A DNA stretch of 64,000 nt from contig NZ_BIFQ01000001.1 in NCBI RefSeq assembly GCF_003967515.1, forward strand, positions 4,836,001 to 4,900,000. The letters are read 5' to 3'. This DNA is from Dictyobacter aurantiacus (lineage in GTDB: Bacteria; Chloroflexota; Ktedonobacteria; Ktedonobacterales; Ktedonobacteraceae). Below, one piece after another: positions 35,068 to 44,886 of the stretch (position 1 is its first letter; the number at the start of each line of letters is the position of its first letter). The position numbers and the translations under genes were made by a program. The notes below the pieces were generated by a model. The model saw only the letters and a program-made list of their open reading frames with translations. It was not told the DNA's origin and ran no database searches.

Positions 35068-35349
35068 CTACTTCCCATCCCGGCACGCTGGTAGGGCGAG
35101 AAATCTCGCATGATGGGTCCGAAAAGCATGAATGGGCTCGTTTATTTTGATGAAGGAGTAGACCCAGGGTCTTCTTTCCAGGCTTTCAGCTTTGTAGGGT
35201 GCATGGGCCGTGGGTCGATGTGGCTATTGTATGGCTATATTGTATGCGCGGATGCCATCTCTACCGTTCTACCTGTATACGGACGATCCCGCTGGGGGAG
35301 GGAGAAATGTGCTGAACCTGTAGCCTATGTTGATATAGAGGAAACGCTG

Positions 35350-36165
35350 ATGGAGTGTCGTGAACCAGGTGCGATTAGCAATGAAGAGCTCATTGCCTAC
35401 CTTGAGGGCGAAAACGTGCGGCCCGCTGTGGTAGAGCACCTTGCGCGCTGTCAAAAATGTTCGTCTCAGCTGGCAAGCTATCGTCGTATGGAACATCGAC
35501 TGAGCCAGAAGCTGTATCGCTGGGACTGCCCGTCTAATCAGGTCCTGGGTGATTTCGCCCTGGGTCTGGTCGATGGGGACCATGCCGACGCCGTTCAGGC
35601 GCATCTACGGATGTGCGTGCTCTGCTCGGCTGAAATGGTGACGCTGACCAATTTTATGGCCGCCGATCCGCTGCCTGTGGCTGTGGGCCGGGTTGGTAGC
35701 TCGGTAGTTTCTCGCAATGCCTCGCGGTCTCTGCAAGATATCAGGCGTACGCTGGGGCAGGCGCGTGAGCAGACGGTGGAGGGGGCGCGGCGGATCGTAG
35801 CCCTGCTGCTGCCTCCCCAGCCAGGATTCGCCTTCCAGCGTAGCCTGGCCGAGCCAGGGTTGGCCTGGCCGCGCGACTATCAGGCCGAGGATGTACACAT
35901 ATCCTTGCAGCTTGAGAGCAGTCCCAGGCAGCGCGGTGCCTGGCAGTTGATCGGCCTGGTTACGCGCCAGGGCAGCGCGATCAATGCCTTGCAGGGCACG
36001 ACCGCGCAGTTGATGACCGCCGAGGGAGTCGTCCAGACACAGCACATCGATGAGTTAGGCAACGTTATCTTTCCCGCTTTGCAGCCCACTACGTATACCA
36101 TTGAACTCCTGTTGCCCGATGGTGTTGTAGTCATCGATCAACTCCCGGTACAAGAGGCGCGCTAG
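35350..36165 (+). CDS. Soluble double zinc-finger anti-sigma-like protein
   Basis: 271 aa. Two HxxxCxxC zinc-finger motifs of the anti-sigma ZAS type occur in tandem: EHLARCQKC near residue 35 and AHLRMCVLC near residue 90, each after a helix (NEELIAYLEGENVRPAVV; LGDFALGLVDGDHADAV). A coiled linker and a beta-rich C-terminal domain follow (VHISLQLESSPRQRGAWQLI to LLPDGVVVIDQLPV). No TM helix is seen, so it would act in the cytosol. AGAGGAAA precedes the ATG at 35350; the frame is open 240 nt further up but has no ribosome site there. It lies 20 bp before the CHAT gene and is the likely partner of the upstream sigma factor. Confidence 0.78.
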   Translation: MECREPGAISNEELIAYLEGENVRPAVVEHLARCQKCSSQLASYRRMEHRLSQKLYRWDCPSNQVLGDFALGLVDGDHADAVQAHLRMCVLCSAEMVTLTNFMAADPLPVAVGRVGSSVVSRNASRSLQDIRRTLGQAREQTVEGARRIVALLLPPQPGFAFQRSLAEPGLAWPRDYQAEDVHISLQLESSPRQRGAWQLIGLVTRQGSAINALQGTTAQLMTAEGVVQTQHIDELGNVIFPALQPTTYTIELLLPDGVVVIDQLPVQEAR

Positions 36166-36185
36166 ATAGAGAACCTGGCAAAACC

Positions 36186-39149
36186 ATGACCCCTCAAGAT
36201 CTTGTGGCGGCACTGGTCGGTATGAATGAAGAGCAGGGGAGACAGCTGTTGCTGGCCCACCTGCCTTTTTTCAGTACGCCGGCCCTCGATCGCCTGGTGT
36301 ATGGGCTCAAAAAAGAGGCCGATCGCAGCTGGAATGCCGACGTGGAGCGTTCCCTGACGCTCGCGGGCTACCTGGTGTTGATTGGCGACTTCACGAAGAG
36401 CACCTATTATCATGCCCTGGGATTGATGGCGCGCGGAGATGCGCTACGCCGCCTGGGACGCAACCAGGAGTCGCTGCCGTTCTTTGATGCCGCCGGCGAG
36501 GAGTTTTTGTCGATCGGCGATGAGGTGAGTTGGGCACGGACACGCTTTGGCCGCATTAATGCCTGCCTGGGCCTCAACCGCACCACCGAGGCGATCCAGG
36601 ATGCCGAGAAGGCGCGCACGATCTTTATGCGCCATGGCAAGCTGCTGCGCGCGGGCCAGATCGATGCCAACGCGGCCATCATTAACTTCGAGCTTGGCCG
36701 CTATGAACAGGCTCTGCACCTGTTCGATCGCGCCATCGAGACCTACCTGCTGCATGGCGAGAATGTGGATCTCTACCTGGCGCGCGCCCAGGGCAATAAG
36801 GCGCTGACCCTGGCGGCCCAGGGGAAGTTCCGCGAGGCCGTGGCCCTGCATGAACAGGCGCGCACTACCTTTGATCGCTATGGCGAGCGCGAAGAGATCT
36901 CGGTGGCCCGCGAGGAGCTGAATATCGCCGATATCTACGCGGCCCAGGGCCACTATAGCCAGGCGCTACGCCTCTACAATCAGAGCCGCGAGCGCTTCCA
37001 GCGTCATAGGATCACGTTCGCCGCTTACGAGGTGGCGCAGCAGATGTGCCTGTGCCTGGTGCGCCTCAATCGCGCCCGGGAGGCCTACGACCTGGCCAGC
37101 GAGACCATCGATTACTTCCGTTCCTCGCCCTCCCAGCGCCATAACCTGGCGCGCTCACTGATGCATAAGGCCGCCGCCGCTATCCTGCTGGATGATATAC
37201 GCTCCTCCGAAGAGATGCTGCGTGAGGCCAGCAGCTTGCTGGAGGAGGGGGGCTTCCATCGCCTGGCGATCCTGGCCGGCCTGCAGCGCGCCGAGCTCTA
37301 CTTCGCCGATCAGCAGGTCGATGCCAGCGCGCGCGAGGTCGAACACGTGGCCGACATCTTCGCCGAGCAGGAGGATCTGCCCCGCCTGGCCCAGGCGATC
37401 CTGCTGCAGGGTCGCATCGCCGATGCGCGCGGCGACATTCCGATCGCCCAGGATCTCTGCTCGCAGGCACTGGACATCGCCCAGGGACAGGGCCTGCTTG
37501 AGCTGCAGTATCGCTGCTTCGATCTGCTGGGACAGCTGGCCGAGCGTCGCGACGATCTTGAGGAGGCCGCCGGCTACTATGACCAGGCCATCCAGGGTAT
37601 CGACGAGGTGCAGAGCCGTCTCGTGCTGGATGAGCGCACCAGCTTCCTGGAGAATAAGCGCGATATCTATCAGCGCGCCATCATCCTGGCCCTGCGCCGT
37701 GGCCAGGTCGAGCAGGCCCTGACCTACGTCGAGAAGGCCAAGTCGCGCGTGCTGGGCGATTATCTGCGTCACAATATCGATATCCGCGTGCGACCTGATG
37801 ACCGCATGAGTGAGGATATCCTGGATGCCCTGGTCAAGGCGCGCGAGGAGCATGCCTGGTTTAGCTCGATCGTCTACCATACCGAGGACGAGTCCAATCT
37901 GAGCGATACGGCCGTTATGCGCATCCGCGCGGTCGATCCCGTTACGGCTCGCCAGGAGATGCAGCGGCGCGAGCGGCGCATTGAGCAGCTCTTTGAACAG
38001 ATCCAGCTGCGCTCGGCGGGCTCGCTGGTCTCACGTCCCCATGCCGACTGGAAGTATCCAGGCATGGCCGAGATGGGTCAGAAGCTGGCTCTCGGCGCTC
38101 ATCTGCTCGAATATTATCTCTCGGATCGCGACCTCTACATCTTTCACCTGACCTCCTCCGGTATGACCGTGCGTACCGTCCCGGACGCCGTGGTCCAGCT
38201 GGAGAGGCTCTATTCCCTCTGGCGCACCAATCTGGACCTCTCGGGCCGCGCGGCCAACACCGCTGACCAGGCGCAGGCTTTCCTGAGTCTGCAGAGCAAT
38301 AGCCTGGGACTGCTCAAGCGTTTCTACGAGCTGCTCCTGACGCCGGTGGCGGATCTGCTGCGGGGTTGTCGCCACCTGACGATCGTCCCCTATGGCATGC
38401 TGCACTATGTTCCCTTCCACTGCCTCTACGACGGGCAGCGCTTTGTGATCGAGAAGGCCGAGATCTCCTATCTGCCCTCCACTACGTTGATGGATATCTG
38501 CCGTCGCCGGGGACAATCGGTGCTGGAGCGCCACATCCCTCTTCAGCAATCGCTAGTGATGGGACTCTCCGACAGCGGACGCCTGGAGTATGCGATCCAG
38601 GAGGCGCGCACGGTGGCGCGGCAGCTGCAGGTGCACTGCGCGCTCAACCAGGAGGCCACATCGGCCCTGCTCTGGCAGCGCGGCCCCCTCAGTCCCATCG
38701 TCCACATTGCCGCCCACGGCCTCTTCCGCCTGGATGCCCCCAACTTCTCCCACATCCAGCTGGCCGACTGCCAGCTCAGCACCATCGAGGTCTTCAATCT
38801 CAACCTCGCCCAATGCTCGCTGCTCGTCCTCAGCGCCTGCGAGACCGGTCGCGCCGTTGTTGGCGGCGTCGACGAGGTCATCGGCCTCGGCCGTGGCTTC
38901 CTCTATGCCGGGGCCGCCTCCATCCTCCCCACCCTCTGGAAGGTCGATGACGCCAGCAGCGCCGACCTGATGGCCCACTTCTACCAGGCCCTGCTGGGAG
39001 GCGCCAGCAAGGCCACCGCCCTCGCCTACGCCCAGCGCGTCTTCATCGCCCATGCCCGCGCCACCTCTGACCACGCCTATCGCATCCACCCCTACTTCTG
39101 GGCCGCCTTCCATCTCATCGGCGACGCCGGTCCCCTCCTCCCCGCCTGA
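36186..39149 (+). CDS. TPR-CHAT protein (caspase-like protease)
   Basis: 987 aa. About residues 1-560 are TPR-like helical repeats (for example LGRYEQALHLFDRAIETYLL and AQGHYSQALRLYNQSRERF). A helical linker follows, then a C-terminal CHAT domain (about 680-985). The caspase-type dyad is present: H844 in IVHIAAHGLFRLD and C885 in LLVLSACETGRAVVG. ASILPTLWKVDDASSADLMA and a final AFHLIGD are CHAT hallmarks. CHAT proteases include separase-like and gasdermin-activating enzymes; the substrate here is unknown. It is the last gene of the sigma / zinc finger / CHAT operon, so its activity may be tied to transcriptional control. Confidence 0.92.
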   Translation: MTPQDLVAALVGMNEEQGRQLLLAHLPFFSTPALDRLVYGLKKEADRSWNADVERSLTLAGYLVLIGDFTKSTYYHALGLMARGDALRRLGRNQESLPFFDAAGEEFLSIGDEVSWARTRFGRINACLGLNRTTEAIQDAEKARTIFMRHGKLLRAGQIDANAAIINFELGRYEQALHLFDRAIETYLLHGENVDLYLARAQGNKALTLAAQGKFREAVALHEQARTTFDRYGEREEISVAREELNIADIYAAQGHYSQALRLYNQSRERFQRHRITFAAYEVAQQMCLCLVRLNRAREAYDLASETIDYFRSSPSQRHNLARSLMHKAAAAILLDDIRSSEEMLREASSLLEEGGFHRLAILAGLQRAELYFADQQVDASAREVEHVADIFAEQEDLPRLAQAILLQGRIADARGDIPIAQDLCSQALDIAQGQGLLELQYRCFDLLGQLAERRDDLEEAAGYYDQAIQGIDEVQSRLVLDERTSFLENKRDIYQRAIILALRRGQVEQALTYVEKAKSRVLGDYLRHNIDIRVRPDDRMSEDILDALVKAREEHAWFSSIVYHTEDESNLSDTAVMRIRAVDPVTARQEMQRRERRIEQLFEQIQLRSAGSLVSRPHADWKYPGMAEMGQKLALGAHLLEYYLSDRDLYIFHLTSSGMTVRTVPDAVVQLERLYSLWRTNLDLSGRAANTADQAQAFLSLQSNSLGLLKRFYELLLTPVADLLRGCRHLTIVPYGMLHYVPFHCLYDGQRFVIEKAEISYLPSTTLMDICRRRGQSVLERHIPLQQSLVMGLSDSGRLEYAIQEARTVARQLQVHCALNQEATSALLWQRGPLSPIVHIAAHGLFRLDAPNFSHIQLADCQLSTIEVFNLNLAQCSLLVLSACETGRAVVGGVDEVIGLGRGFLYAGAASILPTLWKVDDASSADLMAHFYQALLGGASKATALAYAQRVFIAHARATSDHAYRIHPYFWAAFHLIGDAGPLLPA

Positions 39150-39157
39150 GCGCGCCC

Positions 39158-39190
39158 TCATACGTTCGGACCTCGCGTCCGATTATCTCT
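39158..39190 (+). repeat. 33-bp dispersed repeat, copy 2
   Basis: Identical to 174-206. It starts 8 bp after the CHAT stop codon. The next 200 bp up to hen1 carry further GC-rich short inverted repeats and no gene. Confidence 0.8.
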
Positions 39191-39389
39191 TCCCGAACGG
39201 AAATGCCGGGGAAACATGCCGCCCGGCAACGGGGAAATCGGGCGCGAGGCCCGAACCTATGGGCGGGGGGAATCGGGTGGGGGGTCCGAATATATGGGGT
39301 GGGGGTGGTTGTGTTTTTCCTCGTTGCATTATGGGTGTACAATGGTTGGGTTATGCGACATTATGTGAATTGGGTAAGGATACCTGCCG

Positions 39390-40874
39390 ATGTTATTGAC
39401 GATTTCTACTACCTACCAGCCCGCGACGGAGCTGGGTTATCTGCTGCATAAGAATCCTACGCGGCTGCAGACGTTTGATTTGAATTTTGGTCAGGCCCAC
39501 GTTTTTTATCCCGAGGCGAGCGAGCAGCGCTGTATGGCTGCCCTGCTGCTCGATGTTGACGCGGTCCAGCTGGTGCGTGGCAAGGGCAATGCCAGATCTT
39601 CGTTGGATCAGTATGTGAATGATCGTCCCTATGTGGCCTCGTCCTTCCTCAGCGTGGCGCTGGCCGATGTGTTCGGGACCGCTCTCAATGGACGCTGCAA
39701 GCAGCGGCCCGAGCTGGTCGTGACCCCGCTACCGCTGCAGGCGCAGATCGCGGTTATCCCTTGTCCGGAGGGAGAGGAGTGGCTACATCGCCTGTTTGAG
39801 CCGCTGGGCTATAGCGTGGAGGCGGTCCAGCATCCCCTGGATGAGCTGCATCCCGAGTGGGGGATGAGTCCCTACTTTACGCTGACGCTGCGCGCCGAGT
39901 GCCGTCTGAGCGAGCTGCTGACCCACCTCTACGTGTTGATTCCTGTGCTGGATAATAGCAAACATTATTGGATCGGGGATGATGAGGTCAACAAGCTGTT
40001 GACGCGCGGACAGGGCTGGCTGGAGAAGCACCCCGAGCGGCGGCGCATCGCCTATAACTATCTGCGCCACAAGAAGAGCCTGACTCGTGATGCCCTGTCG
40101 CGCCTGGTTCCTGAGGAGGAGGCGCCAGAGGCCACTGATGAGGCCAGTGAACTAGAGGTCGTCGATGAGCAGACAGGCGAGGAGGGAGCCTCCACAGAGG
40201 CACAATCCGCCACGGCTGAAGCGGCGCGGGTGGTACAGGAAAAGAAGGAGAAGCGCAGGAGCCTGCATGAGCAGCGCCTGCAGGCCGCGCTTGAGGTAGT
40301 GAGGCAGCGGGGAGCGAAGCGCGTGCTCGATCTGGGTTGCGGCGAGGGTCGTCTGCTCAGGATGCTGCTGCAGGAGAAGAGCATCGAGCATATTCTGGGT
40401 CTGGACGTCTCATATCGTGCTTTGGAACTGGCCCAAAAGCGTCTACACCTGGACAGGATGCCGGCGCGGCAGCGCGAGCGCCTGACGCTGGTGCATGGCG
40501 CCCTGACCTATCGCGATCAGCGTCTTGAGGGTTACGATGCCGCCTGTGTTATCGAAGTGATCGAGCATATGGATCAGCCCCGGCTGCGCGCCTTTGAACG
40601 CGTGCTGTTCGAGTTCGCCCATCCCGAGACGGTGGTGATTACCACGCCCAACGCCGAGTATAACGTCAAATTTGAGACGCTGGACGCGGGCACCTTTCGC
40701 CATCAGGATCATCGCTTCGAGTGGACGCGTGAGCAGTTTCAAATTTGGTCGCGGCAGCTGGCCGAGCGCTTTGGCTACCAGGTGCAGTTCGCTCCCATTG
40801 GACCCGAGGATGCCGAGGTGGGCGCCCCCTCGCAGATGGGCATCTTCTCGCGTCACCAGTCATTAACACAGTAG
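39390..40874 (+). CDS. hen1: 3'-terminal RNA ribose 2'-O-methyltransferase Hen1
   Basis: 494 aa. Bacterial Hen1 methylates the 2'-OH at the new 3' end during RNA repair, so that the repaired site resists being cut again. The N-terminal half (LLTISTTYQPATELGYLLHK, then MAALLLDVDAVQLVRGKG) is the ligase-activating domain typical of bacterial Hen1. The C-terminal methyltransferase has VLDLGCGEGRLLRMLLQ and the metal-binding residues in CVIEVIEHMDQPRL and FRHQDHRFEWTREQFQIW. An acidic/Ala linker (about 240-285) joins them. It lies 18 bp before pnkp, the usual pairing. Confidence 0.96.
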   Translation: MLLTISTTYQPATELGYLLHKNPTRLQTFDLNFGQAHVFYPEASEQRCMAALLLDVDAVQLVRGKGNARSSLDQYVNDRPYVASSFLSVALADVFGTALNGRCKQRPELVVTPLPLQAQIAVIPCPEGEEWLHRLFEPLGYSVEAVQHPLDELHPEWGMSPYFTLTLRAECRLSELLTHLYVLIPVLDNSKHYWIGDDEVNKLLTRGQGWLEKHPERRRIAYNYLRHKKSLTRDALSRLVPEEEAPEATDEASELEVVDEQTGEEGASTEAQSATAEAARVVQEKKEKRRSLHEQRLQAALEVVRQRGAKRVLDLGCGEGRLLRMLLQEKSIEHILGLDVSYRALELAQKRLHLDRMPARQRERLTLVHGALTYRDQRLEGYDAACVIEVIEHMDQPRLRAFERVLFEFAHPETVVITTPNAEYNVKFETLDAGTFRHQDHRFEWTREQFQIWSRQLAERFGYQVQFAPIGPEDAEVGAPSQMGIFSRHQSLTQ

Positions 40875-40892
40875 GTCCGAGGTTTAATAGAG

Positions 40893-43457
40893 ATGAAGAT
40901 TACTATTCCGGAATTCGCGCTGGTGGTGCTGATCGGCCCCTCCGGTTCGGGCAAGTCTACCTTCGCGCGCACCCACTTCAAGCCGACCGAGATTCTGTCG
41001 TCCGACTATTGCCGTGGCCTGGTCTCCGATGATGAGAACGACCAGGCGGCGACTAAAGATGCCTTTGAGGTGCTGCACTTTATCGCCGCCAAACGCCTGG
41101 CCGCCTGTAAACTAACGGTTATTGACGCCACCAATGTCCAGGCGGAGGCGCGCAAGGCCCTGCTGACTCTGGCCCGGCAATATCACTGCCTGGTGTTCAC
41201 GATCGTCTTTAACCTGCCCGAGAGCGTCTGTTATGAGCGCAATCGCCAGCGCGCCGATCGGCAGTTTGGTCCCCATGTGGTTCGCCTGCAGTCGGCGCAG
41301 ATGCGCAAGTCGCTGCGTACCCTGAAGACCGAGGGTTTCCCGCAGGTCGTGGTCCTCTCGTCGCCGGAGCAGGTGGCCGAGGTCGAGATCGAGCGTCAGC
41401 GGCTGTGGAACAACCTTAAGCACGAGCATGGTCCCTTTGATATCATCGGCGACGTGCATGGCTGCTTCGATGAGCTGTGCCTGCTGTTACAGCGGCTTGG
41501 CTACGTGCTGGAGCAGCAGAATGATGGTGAGGAGGCTCGCTTTCAGGTGACGCATCCCGAGGGTCGCAAGGTGATCTTTCTGGGGGACCTGGTCGATCGC
41601 GGACCCGCCACGCCGGCTGTCCTGCGCCTGGTGATGGATATGGTTGCTTCTGGTAGCGCTTTCTGCGTGCCCGGCAACCACGATGCTAAGCTGCTGCGCA
41701 AGCTGAAGGGCAGAGATGTCTCGCTCAAGCACGGTATCGTCGAGACGTTGCAGCAACTGGAGCAGGAATCCCCGGCATTCAGGCAGCTCGTGCTGGCGTT
41801 CATCGATAAGCTGATCAGCCACTATGTGCTAGACGATGGGAAGCTGGTGGTGGCCCATGCGGGACTGCCTGAGGCCATGCAGGGACGTGGCTCGCGGGCG
41901 GTGCGCGAGTTTACCCTCTACGGTGAGACCACCGGGGAGACCGACGAGTTCGGCCTGCCGATCCGCTACAATTGGGCTGCCGACTATCGCGGTCGTTCGA
42001 TGATGGTCTATGGCCATACGCCGGTCCCCGAGCCGACGTGGCTCAACAACACCATCAACATCGACACCGGCTGCGTCTTCGGTGGTCGGCTGACCGCTCT
42101 GCAATATCCTGAGAAAGAGCTGGTCTCGGTGGCGGCGTTACACACCTATTGTGAGCCGGTACGCCCCCTGACACCCGTGGCGGCGCCCGAACTCTCCCTG
42201 CAGCAGCAGCATGATGATCTGCTGGATGTTCAGGATGTGAGCGGTAAGCGCCTGCTGGAGACGCGGCTGCAGGCGAAATTGACGATCCGCGAGGAGAACG
42301 CCATCGCCGCTCTGGAGGTCATGAGCCGCTTCGCCGCCAATCCTCGCTGGTTGATCTACCTGCCACCAACCATGTCGCCGAGCGAGACCAGCCAGCAGCC
42401 GGGCTTCCTGGAATATCCGGAGGAGGCCTTTGCCTACTATCGCCGCCAGGGCGTCGAGCGTGTGGTGTGCGAGGAGAAACACATGGGTTCGCGCGCCATC
42501 GTCGTGCTTTGCCGCGATGAGCAGGTTGCCCGTCAGCGCTTCGGCGTCATCGATGAGGGCATTGGCATTTGCTATACCCGTACCGGTCGCCACTTCTTCG
42601 ACGACCATCAATTAGAGGCGGCTCTGCTGGGACGCGTCCAGGCCGCCCTGAGCGCCAGCGGCTTCTGGGAACGGCTCGAAACGGACTGGGTCTGCCTGGA
42701 CTGCGAGCTGTTGCCGTGGTCCGTCAAGGCGCAGTCGCTGGTCTTAAAGCAGTATGCCGCCGTGGGGTCCGCGTCGCGCCACGCCCTGGAGTTGTCCCTG
42801 GCGGCGCTCGCACAGGCTCAAGGGCATGGCATAGAGGTCGATCAGCTGCTGGGCACCTATCAGCGGAAGCAGCAACTGGCCGAGCGCTACGTCAACGCCT
42901 ATCGTCAGTATTGCTGGCCCGTCAATAGCCTGGACGATCTCAATCTGGCCCCATTCCATATCCTGGCCACGCAGGGAGCCGTCCACATCGACAAAAACCA
43001 CGTCTGGCACATGGAGACGCTGGCCGAGATCTGTCGCGCCGATCCGCAACTGCTGCTGGCCACGCCGTACCGCGTCATCGATGTCAATGATCCCATCAGC
43101 GTCGAGCAGGGGAGCGACTGGTGGAGGCAGCTCACCTCGCGTGGTGGGGAGGGCATGGTCGTCAAGCCCTATGACTTTATCGCCTCGGGATCACGCGGCC
43201 TGCTGCAGCCAGCCATCAAGTGTCGCGGACCCGAGTACCTGCGCATCATCTATGGTCTGGAGTACGACGTGCCCGAGAACCTGAACCGCCTGCGTTCGCG
43301 TGGCCTCGGCGCCAAGCGCTCGCTTGCCCTGCGCGAATTCGCCCTCGGCATCGAAGCCCTTGAACGCTTCGTGCGTGGCGAGCCCCTGCGCCGCGTCCAC
43401 GAATGCGTCTTCGGCGTCCTCGCCCTCGAAAGCGAGCCCGTCGATCCCCGCCTCTAA
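40893..43457 (+). CDS. pnkp: Polynucleotide kinase-phosphatase-ligase Pnkp
   Basis: 854 aa, three catalytic modules for RNA repair. The 5'-kinase has GPSGSGKSTFARTHF (residues 10-24). The 2',3'-phosphatase of the calcineurin fold has FDIIGDVHGCFDE, FLGDLVDRGPATP and VPGNHDAKLLRKL. The C-terminal adenylyltransferase has EEKHMGSRA with K529 as the expected AMP-linked Lys, LDCELLPWSVK, GEGMVVKPYDF and IKCRGPEYLRIIYG. Together with Hen1 it forms a ligase complex that mends RNAs cut by ribotoxins, notably tRNAs in the anticodon loop. It follows hen1 closely and ends at a terminator hairpin. Confidence 0.97.
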   Translation: MKITIPEFALVVLIGPSGSGKSTFARTHFKPTEILSSDYCRGLVSDDENDQAATKDAFEVLHFIAAKRLAACKLTVIDATNVQAEARKALLTLARQYHCLVFTIVFNLPESVCYERNRQRADRQFGPHVVRLQSAQMRKSLRTLKTEGFPQVVVLSSPEQVAEVEIERQRLWNNLKHEHGPFDIIGDVHGCFDELCLLLQRLGYVLEQQNDGEEARFQVTHPEGRKVIFLGDLVDRGPATPAVLRLVMDMVASGSAFCVPGNHDAKLLRKLKGRDVSLKHGIVETLQQLEQESPAFRQLVLAFIDKLISHYVLDDGKLVVAHAGLPEAMQGRGSRAVREFTLYGETTGETDEFGLPIRYNWAADYRGRSMMVYGHTPVPEPTWLNNTINIDTGCVFGGRLTALQYPEKELVSVAALHTYCEPVRPLTPVAAPELSLQQQHDDLLDVQDVSGKRLLETRLQAKLTIREENAIAALEVMSRFAANPRWLIYLPPTMSPSETSQQPGFLEYPEEAFAYYRRQGVERVVCEEKHMGSRAIVVLCRDEQVARQRFGVIDEGIGICYTRTGRHFFDDHQLEAALLGRVQAALSASGFWERLETDWVCLDCELLPWSVKAQSLVLKQYAAVGSASRHALELSLAALAQAQGHGIEVDQLLGTYQRKQQLAERYVNAYRQYCWPVNSLDDLNLAPFHILATQGAVHIDKNHVWHMETLAEICRADPQLLLATPYRVIDVNDPISVEQGSDWWRQLTSRGGEGMVVKPYDFIASGSRGLLQPAIKCRGPEYLRIIYGLEYDVPENLNRLRSRGLGAKRSLALREFALGIEALERFVRGEPLRRVHECVFGVLALESEPVDPRL

Positions 43458-43475
43458 CGAGTAACAAAATGTTGG

Positions 43476-43515
43476 CCGCCGATCGATGTGTGACGGTCGG
43501 CGGTTAATCTTTCTT
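43476..43515 (+). terminator. Intrinsic terminator after pnkp
   Basis: CCGCCGATCG (43476-43485) pairs with CGGTCGGCGG (43494-43503), with one wobble. A T-rich run (TCTTTCTTCTTTTTG) follows, 19 bp after the pnkp stop. Confidence 0.75.
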
Positions 43516-43568
43516 CTTTTTGCGGTAAAATGGGGGCAGTATTGACGTTCTGGTGAAAGGATCTATCT

Positions 43569-43949
43569 ATGCGCCTGGTTTTGTTGGAGATGGAGCTGGC
43601 GGTGTGCCGCCTGTCGCCCGAAGAAGAGGTGCCCGCCTGGGCCATGCGGCGGATCGGCTTTTTCTCAATTACCGCGACTGAGGATGAGCTGTCGTTGGTC
43701 TGTGCGGCCGACAACGTTCCAGCGGGCGTGCGCTGTGAGCGTGGCTGGCGCGCCTTGAAAGTAATAGGACCATTAGACTTCTCGCTGATTGGTATTATGT
43801 CCTCGCTCTCGGACACGCTGGCGCGGGCACAGGTTTCTATTTTCGCCGTTTCTACCTTTGATACCGACTATATCCTGCTCAAAGAGGCGCAACTGGCACA
43901 GGCCAGCGCCGCGTTACAGCAGGCTGGCCATGAGCTCCTTCGCTCCTGA
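43569..43949 (+). CDS. ACT-domain protein (CASTOR/ACT_7-like)
   Basis: 126 aa. Two ACT-like halves. The first has MRLVLLEMELAVCRLSPEEE and FFSITATEDELSLVCAADNV, and the second has LKVIGPLDFSLIGIMSSLSD, LARAQVSIFAVSTFDTDYIL and a closing helix. The pattern matches the small stand-alone ACT_7 family, thought to bind amino acids. The ligand is unknown. AAAGGA precedes the ATG. It is a single gene downstream of pnkp. Confidence 0.85.
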   Translation: MRLVLLEMELAVCRLSPEEEVPAWAMRRIGFFSITATEDELSLVCAADNVPAGVRCERGWRALKVIGPLDFSLIGIMSSLSDTLARAQVSIFAVSTFDTDYILLKEAQLAQASAALQQAGHELLRS

Positions 43950-44067
43950 CGCGTCTTTTGCTGTAAATTATCGCTTTATGCTGTATTGCGTTGTATCTAT
44001 TTGAGCTTAGCGGGACGTACTATAAGCAGATGTTTATTTATTACTATAAAATGCAACGAGGATGACA

Positions 44068-44886
44068 ATGTCTACAACTGCTAATCCCCAGGGCATACAG
44101 CCGCCAACGGCACAGCGAACTGCGGGTGGTGAAGACCGGCGGAACGCGAAGAGGCGTTATGCGATCCAGTTTGCCGTCTGGTGCGTCGGACTTATCGTTT
44201 TCCTGATTACCTGTGTCATCATCCATGGGCATCCCAAACCCTATTCCTTTGATCTATCGATTACACAGACGGTGCAGGGCTTTAAGGTGCCGGACTATAT
44301 CGATGCGATCTTTACCTTTCCCAGCACATTGAATAACCCCGTTCCTTCCGAGATCGCGCTGGGGCTCTGGCTGGCGTTTATGCTGATTATGGCCCTGATC
44401 ACGCGCCTGCGTGGTAGATCGCCCCTGACCTGGCTGCAATCGGTAGTCTTCCTGGTGGTGACCGTGATGAGCTCCGCTGGCCTGAACGTGCTGGCCGACG
44501 ACCTGGTGGGCCGTCCGCGACCGAATCCGCATACCGAGCCGATCCATGTGATGGGGCCGATCGTGCCGTTCCCCACCTATCCTTCAGGACATACGGAGCA
44601 TGACGTGGCCTACTATGGTTTTCTGCTCTATCTGAGCTTCACCAAACCGGTGCGCGAGTGGCGCTATCGCTGGTTCCTGCTGCCCTTGCAGCTCTACGCG
44701 GTCTACGATATCCTGATGATCGGGTATTCTCGTATCCTGGAAGGCGATCACTGGTTTACCGACGTCATGGGAGGCTACCTCGAAGGGACGGTCTACCTGT
44801 TCTTCTTCATCTTCCTCTACCGCTGGGTCACCACCTGGCTGGCTAAATGGCGCGAAGAGAGAAAAGCAAAGGCCAGCATACAATAA
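44068..44886 (+). CDS. PAP2-family membrane phosphatase
   Basis: 272 aa. A lipid-phosphatase-type membrane protein with five or six helices. The three PAP2 motifs are DDLVGRPRPNPH (K replaced by D at the first position), YPSGHTEHD and SRILEGDHWFTDVMGG, with the catalytic His in the last. Likely substrates are undecaprenyl pyrophosphate or phosphatidic acid. GAGG lies 6 nt before the ATG at 44068, better than the ATG at 44062. The gene end overlaps the left arm of a 32-bp hairpin, so the last codons are part of a palindrome. Confidence 0.88.
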   Translation: MSTTANPQGIQPPTAQRTAGGEDRRNAKRRYAIQFAVWCVGLIVFLITCVIIHGHPKPYSFDLSITQTVQGFKVPDYIDAIFTFPSTLNNPVPSEIALGLWLAFMLIMALITRLRGRSPLTWLQSVVFLVVTVMSSAGLNVLADDLVGRPRPNPHTEPIHVMGPIVPFPTYPSGHTEHDVAYYGFLLYLSFTKPVREWRYRWFLLPLQLYAVYDILMIGYSRILEGDHWFTDVMGGYLEGTVYLFFFIFLYRWVTTWLAKWREERKAKASIQ

